Shown: one piece after another, positions 45,410-55,564 of the stretch
Numbering within the stretch: position 1 is the stretch's first letter
Layout: each line of letters opens with the position of its first letter
From: Streptomyces sp. NBC_00234
Lineage (GTDB): Bacteria; Actinomycetota; Actinomycetes; Streptomycetales; Streptomycetaceae
Direction of reading: 5' to 3'
NCBI RefSeq assembly: GCF_036195325.1
Contig: NZ_CP108101.1
Coordinates: forward strand, 1,364,001 to 1,428,000
DNA: 64,000 nt
Notes under the pieces: generated by a model
What the model saw: only the letters and a program-made list of their open reading frames with translations
The model's database searches: none
Told to the model about the DNA's origin: nothing
Position numbers and translations under genes: made by a program

Positions 45410-46003
45410 TCAGAGGACTGCGCGCACCATGTCGACGAAGAGTGCGTGAACCCGGTGGTCTCCGGTCAGTTCCGGGTGGAATGACGTGGCAAGGGCGTTT
45501 CCCTGCCGTACGGCGACAATGTGACCGCCGTGTTCGGCGATCACCTGGACCTGCGCTCCGACGGATTCGACCCAGGGTGCCCGGATGAACACGCCTTCGA
45601 CCGGACCGTCCGCGATTCCGTCGACCTCGACGGCCGCCTCGAACGATTCGTTCTGGCGTCCGAAGGCGTTACGGCGCACGATCATGTCGATTCCGCCGAC
45701 GGTTTCCTGGCCCGAGCGCGGGTCGAGGATCTTGTCGGCGAGCATGATCATGCCCGCGCAGGTGCCGTAGACCGGCATTCCGGCACTCACCCGCTCGCGC
45801 AGCGGGTCGAGCATGCCGAAGAGCACGGCGAGCTTGGACATGGTGGTGGATTCGCCGCCGGGTATGACGAGGCCGTCGACCTCGGCGAGCTCCTCGGGAC
45901 GCCGGACCGGCCTGGCCAGGGCGTCAGCCGAGGCCAGGGCGATCAGATGTTCCCGCACGTCGCCCTGGAGAGCCAGGACTCCGATCACAGGGGTGTCGCT
46001 CAT
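45410..46003 (-). CDS. pdxT: Pyridoxal 5'-phosphate synthase glutaminase subunit PdxT
   Basis: 197 aa class I amidotransferase supplying ammonia to PdxS. Catalytic Cys82 in YGTCAGMI; His/Glu in FHPEL; the GGESTT oxyanion segment at 49-54. It is 6 bases after the pdxS stop, same operon. Confidence 0.97.
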   Translation of the reverse strand: MSDTPVIGVLALQGDVREHLIALASADALARPVRRPEELAEVDGLVIPGGESTTMSKLAVLFGMLDPLRERVSAGMPVYGTCAGMIMLADKILDPRSGQETVGGIDMIVRRNAFGRQNESFEAAVEVDGIADGPVEGVFIRAPWVESVGAQVQVIAEHGGHIVAVRQGNALATSFHPELTGDHRVHALFVDMVRAVL

Positions 46004-46009
46004 CAGTGA

Positions 46010-46930
46010 CTACCAGCCGCGGTTGGCGTAGCGCTCGGTCTCGGGCAGGGTGTCGCAGTTGATGCCGACCATGGCCTCGCCCAGGTTGCGGGAGGCGTCC
46101 GCGATGATCTTGGGGTCGTCGTAGAAGGTGGTGGCCTTCACGATCGCGGCGGCGCGCTTGGCGGGGTCGCCGGACTTGAAGATGCCGGAGCCCACGAAGA
46201 CACCCTCGGCACCGAGCTGGCGCATCAGCGCGGCGTCGGCGGGGGTGGCGACGCCACCCGCGGAGAACAGGACGACGGGCAGCTTGCCGAGCTCGGCGAC
46301 CTCCTTGACGAGCTCGTACGGGGCGCGGAGCTCCTTGGCGGCGGCGTACAGCTCGTTGTTGTCGTAGCCGCGCAGCCGGGCGATCTCGTTCTTGATCTGG
46401 CGCAGGTGGCGGACGGCCTCGACGACGTTGCCGGTGCCGGCCTCGCCCTTCGAGCGGATCATGGCCGCACCCTCGGCGATGCGGCGCAGGGCCTCGCCCA
46501 GGTTGGTGGCGCCACAGACGAAGGGGGTCGTGAAGGCGAACTTGTCGCTGTGGTTGACCTCGTCGGCCGGGGTCAGGACCTCGGACTCGTCGATGTAGTC
46601 GACGCCGAGGGACTGCAGGACCTGGGCCTCGACGAAGTGGCCGATGCGCGACTTGGCCATGACGGGGATGGAGACGGCCTCGATGATCTCTTCGATCATG
46701 TTGGGGTCGGACATCCGGGCCACGCCGCCGTCCTTACGGATGTCGGCGGGCACCCGCTCCAGGGCCATGACGGCCACGGCGCCGGCGTCCTCGGCGATCT
46801 TCGCCTGCTCGGCGTTGACGACGTCCATGATCACGCCGCCCTTGAGCTGCTCGGCCATGCCGCGCTTGACGCGGCTGGTGCCGACGGCCGGGGACTCGGT
46901 GGACTGCGGGGTGCTGGGAAGCGTGGACAC
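46010..46930 (-). CDS. pdxS: Pyridoxal 5'-phosphate synthase lyase subunit PdxS
   Basis: 306 aa TIM barrel that builds PLP from ribose 5-phosphate, glyceraldehyde 3-phosphate and ammonia. Very conserved [32 protein letters not shown], and [23 protein letters not shown] start. 112 bases upstream contain the probable operon promoter; I see no PdxR-type regulator gene. Confidence 0.98.
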   Translation of the reverse strand: MSTLPSTPQSTESPAVGTSRVKRGMAEQLKGGVIMDVVNAEQAKIAEDAGAVAVMALERVPADIRKDGGVARMSDPNMIEEIIEAVSIPVMAKSRIGHFVEAQVLQSLGVDYIDESEVLTPADEVNHSDKFAFTTPFVCGATNLGEALRRIAEGAAMIRSKGEAGTGNVVEAVRHLRQIKNEIARLRGYDNNELYAAAKELRAPYELVKEVAELGKLPVVLFSAGGVATPADAALMRQLGAEGVFVGSGIFKSGDPAKRAAAIVKATTFYDDPKIIADASRNLGEAMVGINCDTLPETERYANRGW

Positions 46931-47042
46931 GGATCGACCTCACTCGGGGAAGACGCTGACTGGTGCAAGGCAGAGCAAACGCCCCGCGACCAGTCCACAG
47001 CAAGGGCCAATAAGTACCCCGTGGATCGTTTTGGCCCCGTCC

Positions 47043-47588
47043 TCAGGTGCCGGGGCGGTCCGCGAGCGCCACCGGTGGCTCGTCGTCCATCTCGAACGCG
47101 AGGGGGAAGGGCGCGTGACCGGCCAGCCGGAACAGCCGCACCGTACGGTGTCTGCGCAAGGCGCGGGCCGCGCGCACCGCGTCGTTGTGGAACCGCCGCG
47201 CCATCGGCACCCGGCGCACCGCGGCGGCCAGCTCGGCCGCCGCCTCGACCCCGCCGGGGATCTCCTTCACGGCATCGACCTGGGCCGTCTCACCGAAGAC
47301 GGCGCGCAGTGCGGTGCTGAGCTCGCTCTCGGCGACCTCCCGCTGCTCCTCCTCGGCCTGGCGGGCGGCGTGCGCGGCCTCGTACAGGACGATGGACGCG
47401 GCCGGGTCGAGGACACCGGACGTGGCCAGTTCCTGGGTGACCGAGGCGCGACGCAGGAGTTGGGCGTCGAGCGCGGCCCGGGCCGCGTCGATCCGCGCGT
47501 GCAGCCGGTCCAGCCTTCCGGCGGTCCAGCTGAGGTACAGGCCGATCGCGACGAGCGCGACGGCGATCCAGATGAGGGTTTCGGTCAC
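47043..47588 (-). CDS. LemA-like membrane-anchored protein
   Basis: 181 aa. N-terminal transmembrane helix (TETLIWIAVALVAIGLYLSW) followed by long helices; RIDAARAALDAQLLRRASVTQEL resembles the LemA pattern. Function unknown. GTG at 47586-47588 chosen over a TTG 9 bases upstream. Conserved neighbour of pdxS and the PIM-synthesis genes in Streptomyces. Confidence 0.7.
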   Translation of the reverse strand: MTETLIWIAVALVAIGLYLSWTAGRLDRLHARIDAARAALDAQLLRRASVTQELATSGVLDPAASIVLYEAAHAARQAEEEQREVAESELSTALRAVFGETAQVDAVKEIPGGVEAAAELAAAVRRVPMARRFHNDAVRAARALRRHRTVRLFRLAGHAPFPLAFEMDDEPPVALADRPGT

Positions 47589-47761
47589 GGGCCGCAAGGC
47601 TACCGTCGCCCGGCCCGCACCCCGGCCGACGGGCGGGCCGCACGGCGCCCGCCGGCGGCCTGACCGGGGTCACCCCCGCCGGTCGCGACCGGCGAACGGG
47701 CCGCGCCGCCGCAGGAGTTGGGACCGCCGGGCGTCCATGACCCGATACCCGGCGGGACGGT

Positions 47762-48922
47762 TCAGTCCCGGGCCAGCCCGAAGCGCGCCCGCAGCCCCGT
47801 GCGCTCGTCCGCGGCCACCGACGCGGCCCCGTCCGTCACCGTCTCGTACACCGCCAGGATGTCCGCACCCACCGTCGCCCAGTCGAAGCGGCGCACATGT
47901 GCGCTGCCGCGCTTGCGGAGCCCGGCCCGCCGCTCGGGGTCGCCCAGGAGCCGGATCGCGGCCGTGGCCAGCGCGTCCGCGTCCTCGTTGGCGAACAGCT
48001 CGCCCGCCGAACCCTGGTCGAGCACCTGGGCGAACGCGTCCAGATCGCTCGCGAGCACCGGCGCGGACGCCGACAGCGCCTCGACCAGGATGATGCCGAA
48101 GCTCTCGCCCCCGGTGTTCGGCGCGACGTACACGTCGACGCTGCGCAGCAGCCGTGCCTTGTCCTCGTCACTCACCATGCCGAGGAACTCCACGCGGTCG
48201 CGCAGTTCCTTGGGCAGCGAGGCGACCGCTTCCTCCTCGTCGCCGCGTCCGGCGACCAGCAGTCTGGTCTCCGGGCGTGCGGCGAGGATCGCGGGCAGCG
48301 CCTTCATCAGGACCGGCAGCCCCTTGCGCGGCTCGTCGATACGCCCGATGAACCCGATCGTCCCGCCCTGCCACTCCGCCTTGGGCTCCGCCCGGGCGAA
48401 GAAGTCCACATCGACACCGTTGGGGATGACGACCGCGTCGCCGCCCAGATGCTCGACGAGGGTCCGGCGCGCGTACTCGCTCACCGCGATGCGCGCGCGG
48501 ATCTTCTCCAGCGCGGGCTGGAGGATCGGATACGCCGCGATCATCGCCCGGGAGCGCGGATTGGACGTGTGGAACGTCGCGACGATCGGCCCCTGCGCCG
48601 CCCAGCAGGCGAGCAGCCCCAGCGAGGGCGAGGTCGGCTCGTGGATGTGGATCACGTCGAAGGTGCCGTCGTGCAGCCACCTGCGTACGCGCGCGGCCGA
48701 CAGGAAGCCGAAGTTCAGCCGCGCCACCGACCCGTTGTACGGAACGGGGACGGCGCGGCCCGCCGAGACCACGTACGGCGGCAGCGGGGTCTCGTCGTCG
48801 GCGGGCGCCAGCACGGAGACCTGATGGCCGAGGCGGATCAGGTGTTCCGCGAGGTCGCGGATGTGGAACTGCACGCCCCCCGGTACGTCCCAGGAGTACG
48901 GGCAGACAATGCCGATCTTCAC
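47762..48922 (-). CDS. pimA: GT4 glycosyltransferase, phosphatidylinositol mannosyltransferase PimA-like
   Basis: 386 aa GT-B enzyme, probably transferring the first mannose from GDP-mannose to phosphatidylinositol. N-terminal VKIGIVCPYSWDVPGGVQFH, central VIPNGVDVDFF and GFIGRIDEPRKGLPVLMKAL, and the donor-site NTGGESFGIILVEA. The GTG start overlaps the acyltransferase stop (GTGA). The three-gene block with an acyltransferase and pgsA matches the mycobacterial pimA locus, supporting the specific name. Confidence 0.92.
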   Translation of the reverse strand: MKIGIVCPYSWDVPGGVQFHIRDLAEHLIRLGHQVSVLAPADDETPLPPYVVSAGRAVPVPYNGSVARLNFGFLSAARVRRWLHDGTFDVIHIHEPTSPSLGLLACWAAQGPIVATFHTSNPRSRAMIAAYPILQPALEKIRARIAVSEYARRTLVEHLGGDAVVIPNGVDVDFFARAEPKAEWQGGTIGFIGRIDEPRKGLPVLMKALPAILAARPETRLLVAGRGDEEEAVASLPKELRDRVEFLGMVSDEDKARLLRSVDVYVAPNTGGESFGIILVEALSASAPVLASDLDAFAQVLDQGSAGELFANEDADALATAAIRLLGDPERRAGLRKRGSAHVRRFDWATVGADILAVYETVTDGAASVAADERTGLRARFGLARD

Positions 48923-49842
48923 GGCTGTTCCCCTCGGGGGTCCAGATCGGAGACCCAGAGGCGCTGCAGCATGTGCCAGTCCTCCGGATGCTCGGCGATT
49001 CCGACGGCGAAGGCATCGGCCAGCGCCTGTGTCATCACAGACGTCTTCTCGCCGCGTTCGCCTGTCTCGGGTACCTCGACGGGCGGGTGGACGCGCACCT
49101 TCATGACCGGAGTGCCGTCGTACCAGAGCGTCACGGGGAGCAGCAGCGCCCCGGTCTGCTGGGCGAGCAGCGCGGGCCCGGCCGGCATCCGCGCGGTGTC
49201 GCCGAAGAACGTCACCTCGACGCCGGAGGACGACAGGTCGCGGTCGGCGACCAGGCAGATCAGGCCGCCCGCGCGCAGCCGCCGGGCGAGCGTGCCGAAG
49301 GCCGCGCCGCCGTTGTGCGGCAGCACCTCCATGCCCAGGCCCTCGCGGTAGGCGACGAACCGGTCGTAGAGCGTCTCCGGCTTGAGGCGTTCGGCGACGG
49401 TGGTGAAGCCGACCTTGAGGCCGGTCGTCACCCAGGCGCCCGCGAGGTCCCAGTTGGCCAGGTGCGGAAGAGCCAGAATGACTCCCCGCCCTGCGTCGAG
49501 GCCCTCCGTCAGGCGGTGGACCTCCCGTACCTCGATGCTTTCGCTGATCCGCCGAGGCGTCCACGTCGGCAGCCGGAAGGACTCCATCCAGTAGCGCATG
49601 TACGAGCGCATACCGGCCTTGGACAGCTCGGCGAGCCGGGCGGCGTCCGCGTCCGGCACCACCCGCGCCAGATTCGACTCCAGCCGCAGCACGCTCTTCC
49701 CGCGCCGCTTCCACACCTGGTCGGCGATGGTGCGGAAGAGCTTCTGGGCAACCGGCTCGGGAAGCTTCTTGACCGCACCCCAGCCGAGCCCGTACAGCCC
49801 GTCCGTCACCCGTCCCCGCAGCCCGTCCCCGGTGCCGCTCAC
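48919..49842 (-). CDS. Phosphatidylinositol mannoside acyltransferase (HtrB/LpxL-like)
   Basis: 307 aa lysophospholipid acyltransferase-type enzyme. Catalytic HLANWD motif (H-x4-D) and the later CLVADRDLSSSGVEVTFFG segment. By position between pgsA and pimA it should acylate the mannose of PIM, as PatA does in mycobacteria. The GTG start (49840-49842) overlaps the pgsA stop; the upstream in-frame extension is pgsA read in another frame. Confidence 0.9.
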   Translation of the reverse strand: MSGTGDGLRGRVTDGLYGLGWGAVKKLPEPVAQKLFRTIADQVWKRRGKSVLRLESNLARVVPDADAARLAELSKAGMRSYMRYWMESFRLPTWTPRRISESIEVREVHRLTEGLDAGRGVILALPHLANWDLAGAWVTTGLKVGFTTVAERLKPETLYDRFVAYREGLGMEVLPHNGGAAFGTLARRLRAGGLICLVADRDLSSSGVEVTFFGDTARMPAGPALLAQQTGALLLPVTLWYDGTPVMKVRVHPPVEVPETGERGEKTSVMTQALADAFAVGIAEHPEDWHMLQRLWVSDLDPRGEQP

Positions 49843-50513
49843 TGGGCGGCCTCGCTCCCCTGCTGCGCCGAGGCCGCCGCGGCGGCGTCGGCCTCCGCGG
49901 ACTCCCGGCGCACGGTCACCACACGCTGGATCAGCGTCACCAGGCTGCCGACGGCGACGATCCACAGCGCGATCGGCAGCAGGATGTCGATGCCGGGAAC
50001 GCCGAAGGTGTGCAGACCCGCGAGTCCGGCCGCGACCAGCGAGATCACCAGGCGCTCGGCGCGCTCCACCAGTCCGTTCACCGCGACCGGCAGGCCGATC
50101 GATTCTCCACGTGCCTTCGTGTACGAGACCACCTGGCCGCTCGCCAGGCAGAAGATCGCCACCGCGCACAGCACGTTGTCGTCACCGCTGCCCGCGTACC
50201 AGAGGGCGAAGCCGGCGAAGATCGCCCCGTCGGCGACGCGGTCGAGCGTCGAGTCGAGGAACGCGCCCCACCTGCTGGAGATCCCCGCCTGGCGCGCCAT
50301 ATTGCCGTCGACGAGGTCCGAGAAGACGAAGATCGTGATGACGATCGTGCCCCAGAAGAACTCCCCCATCGGGAAGAAGACCAGCGCACCTGCCATCACT
50401 CCGGCCGTGCCGACGAGCGTGACCGCGTCGGGGCTGACCCCGAGACGGAGCAGCAGAGCGGCGAACGGTGTGAGGACACGCGTAAAAAATGCACGCGCGT
50501 ACTTGTTCAGCAT
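49839..50513 (-). CDS. pgsA: Phosphatidylinositol-phosphate synthase (CDP-alcohol phosphotransferase)
   Basis: 224 aa, about six transmembrane helices. CDP-alcohol phosphotransferase motif at 66-91: D66-x2-D69-G-x2-AR then G83, D87 and D91. In actinobacteria the enzyme at this locus joins CDP-diacylglycerol and inositol phosphate. First gene of the PIM block, divergent from the EF-G2 gene. Confidence 0.92.
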   Translation of the reverse strand: MLNKYARAFFTRVLTPFAALLLRLGVSPDAVTLVGTAGVMAGALVFFPMGEFFWGTIVITIFVFSDLVDGNMARQAGISSRWGAFLDSTLDRVADGAIFAGFALWYAGSGDDNVLCAVAIFCLASGQVVSYTKARGESIGLPVAVNGLVERAERLVISLVAAGLAGLHTFGVPGIDILLPIALWIVAVGSLVTLIQRVVTVRRESAEADAAAAASAQQGSEAAQ

Positions 50514-50799
50514 GGCCTTCCCGAGGTTCGGCGGGCCGTGCGGCCACTTCGGCCACCGGCTGGCCCATCGTAGTCACGACCCGTCTGCTCCACCGGCCGG
50601 GCACCCGCCCCGGGGGTGTCTCGCCCTCCCGGGCGCTCACTCACGACGTATGGACGCCGCCCGAAGTGCGTGGAAAGCTCGGAATTACCGCGGGCGTCGA
50701 CGAAGCCGCCGCGACGGCTCCCCCGTGCCCGTGCACACCTATCTCCCCTCACCGCGCAGCGCTCACACGCACCGCGCACACCACCGGGAGGCACACATC

Positions 50800-53019
50800 A
50801 TGGGCGACAGGACACACAACCAATCCGGGGCCGCCGGCAGGGCGGCGACGGTCGACCGGCCCACTTCGGTACGCAACGTGGTGCTGGTCGGCCACAGTGG
50901 CTCCGGCAAGACCACCCTGGTCGAAGCACTCGCGCTGACGGCGGGAGCGGTCAACCGGGCCGGCCGGGTCGAGGACGGCGCGACCGTCTCCGACTACGAC
51001 GAGATCGAACAGCGCCGACAGCGCTCCGTACAGCTCTCGCTGGTCCCCGTCGAATGGGGCGGCTACAAGATCAATTTGCTGGACACCCCCGGCTACGCGG
51101 ACTTCGTCGGGGAACTCAGGGCCGGTCTGCGCGCGGCGGACGCGGCCCTTTTCGTCGTCTCGGCCGCCCAGGAGGCGGAAGCCGTCGCGGGCACCACCCG
51201 CGCCGTGTGGGAGGAGTGCGCGGCCGTCGGGATGCCGCGGGCCATCGTCGTCACCCACCTCGACACCGCCCGCACCTCCTTCGACGGGATGACCCGGGTC
51301 TGCGCCGAGCTCTTCGGGGGCGACGACCCCGACGCCGTGGTCCCGCTCTATCTGCCGGTACGCGGCCCCCAGACCCCGGACGGGCACGCGCCCCTCACCG
51401 GCCTCACCGGACTGCTGTCGCAGCGGATCTTCGACTACTCCTCCGGCGAACGGAAGGAGACGCCGCCCGCGGACGGCCAGCGAGAACCCCTCAGGGACGC
51501 CCGCAACCGGCTCATCGAAGGGATCATCGCCGAGAGCGAGGACGAGACCTTGATGGACCACTACCTCGGGGGCGGCGACATCGACATCAAGACCCTCGTC
51601 GACGACCTGGAACGCGCCGTCGCACGCGGCGTCTTCCACCCCGTCCTCACCGCGGCCCCCGCGGCCGACGGAGCGCGCCAGGGAGTCGGGACCGTCGAAC
51701 TCCTGGAACTCATCACCGGCGGGTTCCCCACCCCGCTGGAACGCGCCCTCCCCGCCGTCACCACCCCGCAGGGCGACCCCCGCCCCGCACCGGTCTGCGA
51801 TCCGGACGGGCCCCTGGTCGCCGAGGTCGTCAAGACGGCCTCCGACCCCTACGTCGGCCGCATGTCCCTCGTCCGCGTCTTCTCCGGCACTCTGCGCCCC
51901 GACGACACCGTGCACGTCTGCGGTCACGGGCTCACCGACCCGGGGCACGAGGAACGCCCCGCCCACGACGCCGAGATCCGGGTGGGCGCGCTCACCTCAC
52001 CCTTCGGGAAGCAGCAGCGGCCCCTGGACCGGTGCATCGCGGGCGACCTGGCCTGTGTCTCCAGACTCGGCGCGGCCGAGACCGGGGACACCCTCTCCGC
52101 CAAGGACGATCCCCTGCTGATGGAGCCGTGGATCATGCCCGATCCGCTGCTGCCGCTCGCCATCCGGGCCCACAGCAAGGCGGACGAGGACAAGCTCTCC
52201 CAGGGCCTGTCACGGCTGGTCGCCGAGGACCCCACGATGCGCCTCGAACAGAACCCGGACACCCACCAGGTCGTCCTGTGGTGCCTGGGCGAAGCCCACC
52301 GCGACGTCGCCCTGGAACGGCTGCGCAGCCGCTACGGCGTCCAGGTCGACGCGGTCCCCCACCGCGTCCCTCTGCGCGAGACGTTCGCCACCCGCTGCAC
52401 CGGGCGCGGCCGGCACGTCAAGCAGTCCGGCGGCCACGGCCAGTACGCCATCTGCGAGATCGAGGTGGAGCCGCTGCCGCCCGGCACCGGCATCGAGTTC
52501 GTCGACAAGGTCGTCGGCGGAGCCGTACCCCGCCAGTTCGTCCCGTCCGTCGAGAAGGGCCTGCGCGCCCAGGCCGCCCGGGGAGTCGCCGCGGGTCACC
52601 CGCTCGTCGACGTACGCATCACCCTGCTGGACGGAAAGGCCCACTCGGTGGACTCCTCGGACGCGGCCTTCCAGACGGCGGCGGCCCTGGCCCTGCGCGA
52701 AGCAGCCGCGGACACCCGTATCCAGCTGCTCGAACCGGTGGCCGAGGTCAGCGTGCTGATCCCGGACGACTACGTGGGCGCCGTCATGAGCGACCTGTCC
52801 GGCCGGCGCGGCCGGGTCGTCGGCACCGAACAGGCAGCGGGCGGACGCACTCTCGTACGGGCCGAGGTCCCCGAGCTGGAGATCGGCCGGTACGCCGTCG
52901 ACCTGCGGTCCCTCTCGCACGGCACCGGGCGCTTCGACCGCGCGTACGCCCGGCACGAAGCGATGCCACGGCAGCTCGCCGACCGCGTCCGCGAGGAACG
53001 GGAAGGGGTGCCCGACTGA
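50800..53019 (+). CDS. Elongation factor G-like protein EF-G2
   Basis: 739 aa translational GTPase paralogue. P-loop GHSGSGKTT at 31-39, G3 LLDTPGYADF, and a diverged G4: THLD where EF-G has NKxD. Domains II-V follow (VKTASDPYVGRMSLVRVFSG, GRGRHVKQSGGHGQYAICEI, PDDYVGAVMSDLSGRRGRVV). The canonical EF-G lies elsewhere with rps genes, so this is the actinobacterial second copy; it may bind GTP but lacks proven translocase activity in related mycobacterial EF-G2. ATG with GGGAGG 8 bases upstream. Confidence 0.93.
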   Translation: MGDRTHNQSGAAGRAATVDRPTSVRNVVLVGHSGSGKTTLVEALALTAGAVNRAGRVEDGATVSDYDEIEQRRQRSVQLSLVPVEWGGYKINLLDTPGYADFVGELRAGLRAADAALFVVSAAQEAEAVAGTTRAVWEECAAVGMPRAIVVTHLDTARTSFDGMTRVCAELFGGDDPDAVVPLYLPVRGPQTPDGHAPLTGLTGLLSQRIFDYSSGERKETPPADGQREPLRDARNRLIEGIIAESEDETLMDHYLGGGDIDIKTLVDDLERAVARGVFHPVLTAAPAADGARQGVGTVELLELITGGFPTPLERALPAVTTPQGDPRPAPVCDPDGPLVAEVVKTASDPYVGRMSLVRVFSGTLRPDDTVHVCGHGLTDPGHEERPAHDAEIRVGALTSPFGKQQRPLDRCIAGDLACVSRLGAAETGDTLSAKDDPLLMEPWIMPDPLLPLAIRAHSKADEDKLSQGLSRLVAEDPTMRLEQNPDTHQVVLWCLGEAHRDVALERLRSRYGVQVDAVPHRVPLRETFATRCTGRGRHVKQSGGHGQYAICEIEVEPLPPGTGIEFVDKVVGGAVPRQFVPSVEKGLRAQAARGVAAGHPLVDVRITLLDGKAHSVDSSDAAFQTAAALALREAAADTRIQLLEPVAEVSVLIPDDYVGAVMSDLSGRRGRVVGTEQAAGGRTLVRAEVPELEIGRYAVDLRSLSHGTGRFDRAYARHEAMPRQLADRVREEREGVPD

Positions 53020-53179
53020 CCGCGTCCGCCGCGACACGGCGTGCGCACGAGCCCGTTCGTCCGGCGGGGGACGGTGATCCGGTCAGGACGATACGCTGTG
53101 GGCCCAGCTCAGAAGGTGTGCCGCGTACGGTAGTTGGGAAAAGCGCCAAGGGCAGACCGTGCGGCGAGTGGGGGCGGCA

Positions 53180-54850
53180 GTGGCCAACGACGGATTCGAT
53201 TTCTCTCCCGGAGCGCAGATCCCGCTCCAGGGTTCGGCCAAGCAGGCGGTGGCGACCAACGCGCTCGCCTCCGCCGCCTACCGCGACAGCCCGGTGGAGG
53301 AGATCCTCAAGGCCAACAACGAGTGGCACAAGTCGGAAGTGAAGGAGGGCGACTCCAAGCTCTTCAAGTCCGTCTACTTCAAGCCGAATCTCGGCGAGGC
53401 GTTCTCCCGCGCCGTCCAGGAACGCATGCTGGGCGGCGACCGCAAGGCGCTCATCCAGTCCTTCGGCACCGACCCGCAGACCGTCGTCGAGCACTGCCTG
53501 TCCGCGACCGGCCTCCGCAAGGCCCGTGACACCAAACTGACCCTCGTCACGGCGCTGTTCGGATTCGTGTTCCTGCCCGGCCTGCTGCTCTGGGTGCTGG
53601 CGTTCCGGCTGCGCGACTCCCTCAACAAGTCGAAGGACACCGCCTTCCGGGCGCTGGGCGGCGTCCTGCTCGCCGTCTTCGGCATCGGTGCCCTGCTCCT
53701 GCTGATCAAGCTCCCGGTCACCGGCCTGCTCGCGCTCTACCTGCGCGGGATGATCGTCGCCCCCGTCATCGGCTGGCTCCTCGCCAAGCGGATCGCGGAG
53801 ACCTCCGCCAAGGACATGCGCGACCGCTGGGAAGGGCTCCTCTCCGGGGCCGGCGTCATCGCCAAGATCCCCGACTCCGTACCCAAGAACCCGAACGAGA
53901 CGGCCCGCGAAGCGCTGCGCCAGGGTCTGGAGAAGCTCTCCGCCGAGCAGCAGTCCAACTCCGTCTTCTACGCGGGCCCCAAGGGCGTCCTCGGCATGGG
54001 CACCCGCTGGGGCAGCTGGCAGCTCGCCGAGGAGCTCGTCGCGAAGGACCCGACCAGGGAGATCCACCAGTTCCGCAGCTGGGACCTGATACGGGTCATC
54101 CACGACCAGCTCAAGATGCTGGAGCGCGGCCCGCTGAACACGGGCGGCTTCCCCACCCCCTCCGTCAAGCACTGGATCGTCTCCCCCGTCGGCGAGAACG
54201 CGGACTCCGTCTCCCGCCCCGAGGGCGAGGACGTCGCCACCTTCCAGGTCAAGCCGCACGAGATACAGCGCATCTGCAACCACCAGCAGTTCGGCAGCGG
54301 TGACCGGCACTACCTGGGCGTCCAGTTCACCCTCTGGGACGGCCAGCTGGTCATCACCATGATGATCACCGTGACCGTGCTCCACGAGACCCTGCGGATC
54401 GAGGTCACCGGACACGCGCTGGGTCCCGTCCACGGCCTGTTCCTCACCAAGCCGGAGGCCGAGACCAAGACGGTCAAGAAGGCCGTCAGGTTCTGGGAGA
54501 CCCGCAAGATCACCCTGCCGCTCGTCAAGGCCCAGGAGGTCGTCAGGCTCGCCCTGCGCGCCCCGTTCACCTGGTATCCGCCGCTGCTCGACTACCTGGG
54601 GGGCAAGATCGTCCTGCCCGAGCCCTTCGGCCTGCGCCACGCCTGGGCCGCGCAGCCGTGGAACCACCGCTTCATGGCGGACGACGCCATACGCGCCGCG
54701 GCCCCCGTCCTGCGCGCCGTGCACTCCGCGGCCCTCCGGGTCCTGGAGGAGAACGGCGTCGACACCGAACGGTTCGACAACCGCTCCATGATCCTCAGCG
54801 GACTGGTGCAGGACCCGGCCCCGCGGAAGGCCGACGTGTACGACGCGTGA
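53180..54850 (+). CDS. Conserved actinobacterial membrane protein of unknown function
   Basis: 556 aa. A soluble N-terminal ~115 residues (SPVEEILKANNEWHKSEVKE), then three or four hydrophobic helices (LTLVTALFGFVFLPGLLLWV; GGVLLAVFGIGALLLLIKLP; MIVAPVIGWLLAKRI) and a large soluble C-terminal domain (~210-556) with no recognised motif. I do not recognise a family. GTG at 53180 gives ANDGFDFSPGAQ; an alternative GTG at 53159 adds 7 residues. Terminated by a strong hairpin; convergent with the HIT gene. Confidence 0.75.
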   Translation: MANDGFDFSPGAQIPLQGSAKQAVATNALASAAYRDSPVEEILKANNEWHKSEVKEGDSKLFKSVYFKPNLGEAFSRAVQERMLGGDRKALIQSFGTDPQTVVEHCLSATGLRKARDTKLTLVTALFGFVFLPGLLLWVLAFRLRDSLNKSKDTAFRALGGVLLAVFGIGALLLLIKLPVTGLLALYLRGMIVAPVIGWLLAKRIAETSAKDMRDRWEGLLSGAGVIAKIPDSVPKNPNETAREALRQGLEKLSAEQQSNSVFYAGPKGVLGMGTRWGSWQLAEELVAKDPTREIHQFRSWDLIRVIHDQLKMLERGPLNTGGFPTPSVKHWIVSPVGENADSVSRPEGEDVATFQVKPHEIQRICNHQQFGSGDRHYLGVQFTLWDGQLVITMMITVTVLHETLRIEVTGHALGPVHGLFLTKPEAETKTVKKAVRFWETRKITLPLVKAQEVVRLALRAPFTWYPPLLDYLGGKIVLPEPFGLRHAWAAQPWNHRFMADDAIRAAAPVLRAVHSAALRVLEENGVDTERFDNRSMILSGLVQDPAPRKADVYDA

Positions 54851-54869
54851 GGACGGCCGCACACACGGC

Positions 54870-54907
54870 TGCGGGGCGTTCCCGGCACACGCCGGGAACG
54901 CCCCGCA
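54870..54907. terminator. Bidirectional terminator between membrane-protein and HIT genes
   Basis: Perfect 17-bp GC stem (54870-54886 with 54891-54907), loop ACAC, in the 75-base gap of convergent genes. Confidence 0.9.
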
Positions 54908-54925
54908 CCGGAGCGGTGAACCGGC

Positions 54926-55486
54926 TCAGCCGGCCGGCAGGTCCGCAGGCCAGGCAGCCGCGAGCATCGCGCGGGTGTCACCGAGCAGCTGCGGCAGCAC
55001 CTTCGTGTGACCGACGACCGGCATGAAGTTGGTGTCCCCGCCCCAGCGCGGCACCAGGTGCTGGTGCAGGTGGGCGGCGATACCCGCGCCCGCGACCGTG
55101 CCCTGGTTCATCCCGATGTTGAAGCCGTGCGCGCCCGATGCCGCCCGCAGCGCGATCATCGCCCGCTTGGTGAAGTCGGCCAGCTCGGCGGTCTCCGCGG
55201 CGTCCAGCTCCGTGTAGTCGGCGACATGCCGGTACGGCACGACCATCAGGTGACCGCCGTTGTACGGATACAGGTTCAGCACGGCGTAGACCTTCTCGCC
55301 ACGCGCCACGACGAGCCCGTCCTCGTCCGATTTGGAGGGGATCACACAGAACGGACAGCCGTCCTCGGACCCCGGACCGCTCGGCTTGTTCTCCCCCTGG
55401 ATGTAAGCCATCCGGTGGGGCGTCCACAGGCGCTGGAACGCGTCGGGCGTTCCCACTCCGATCTGCTGCTCCGGCTCACTCGTCAT
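54926..55486 (-). CDS. HIT family nucleotide hydrolase
   Basis: 186 aa. Histidine-triad motif HLHQH near residue 147 and the zinc-type CPFC near residue 45. Resembles actinobacterial HIT phosphorylases (Ap4A phosphorylase-type) encoded close to pgsA/thrS. ATG at 55484-55486 selected; an in-frame ATG 12 bases upstream is also possible. Confidence 0.88.
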   Translation of the reverse strand: MTSEPEQQIGVGTPDAFQRLWTPHRMAYIQGENKPSGPGSEDGCPFCVIPSKSDEDGLVVARGEKVYAVLNLYPYNGGHLMVVPYRHVADYTELDAAETAELADFTKRAMIALRAASGAHGFNIGMNQGTVAGAGIAAHLHQHLVPRWGGDTNFMPVVGHTKVLPQLLGDTRAMLAAAWPADLPAG

Positions 55487-55564
55487 GCCGATCAGCATAT
55501 TGCGTCGGCCCCTCGAAGCGTGTCGCCGGGGCCCGACCCGACTGCGGCCCGCGATGCTGTGGCC

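Noticed and set aside
48973..53019. A 1348-codon plus-strand open frame
   Set aside because: It is mostly the antisense shadow of the acyltransferase and pgsA. Only the part from 50800 is a real gene (EF-G2).
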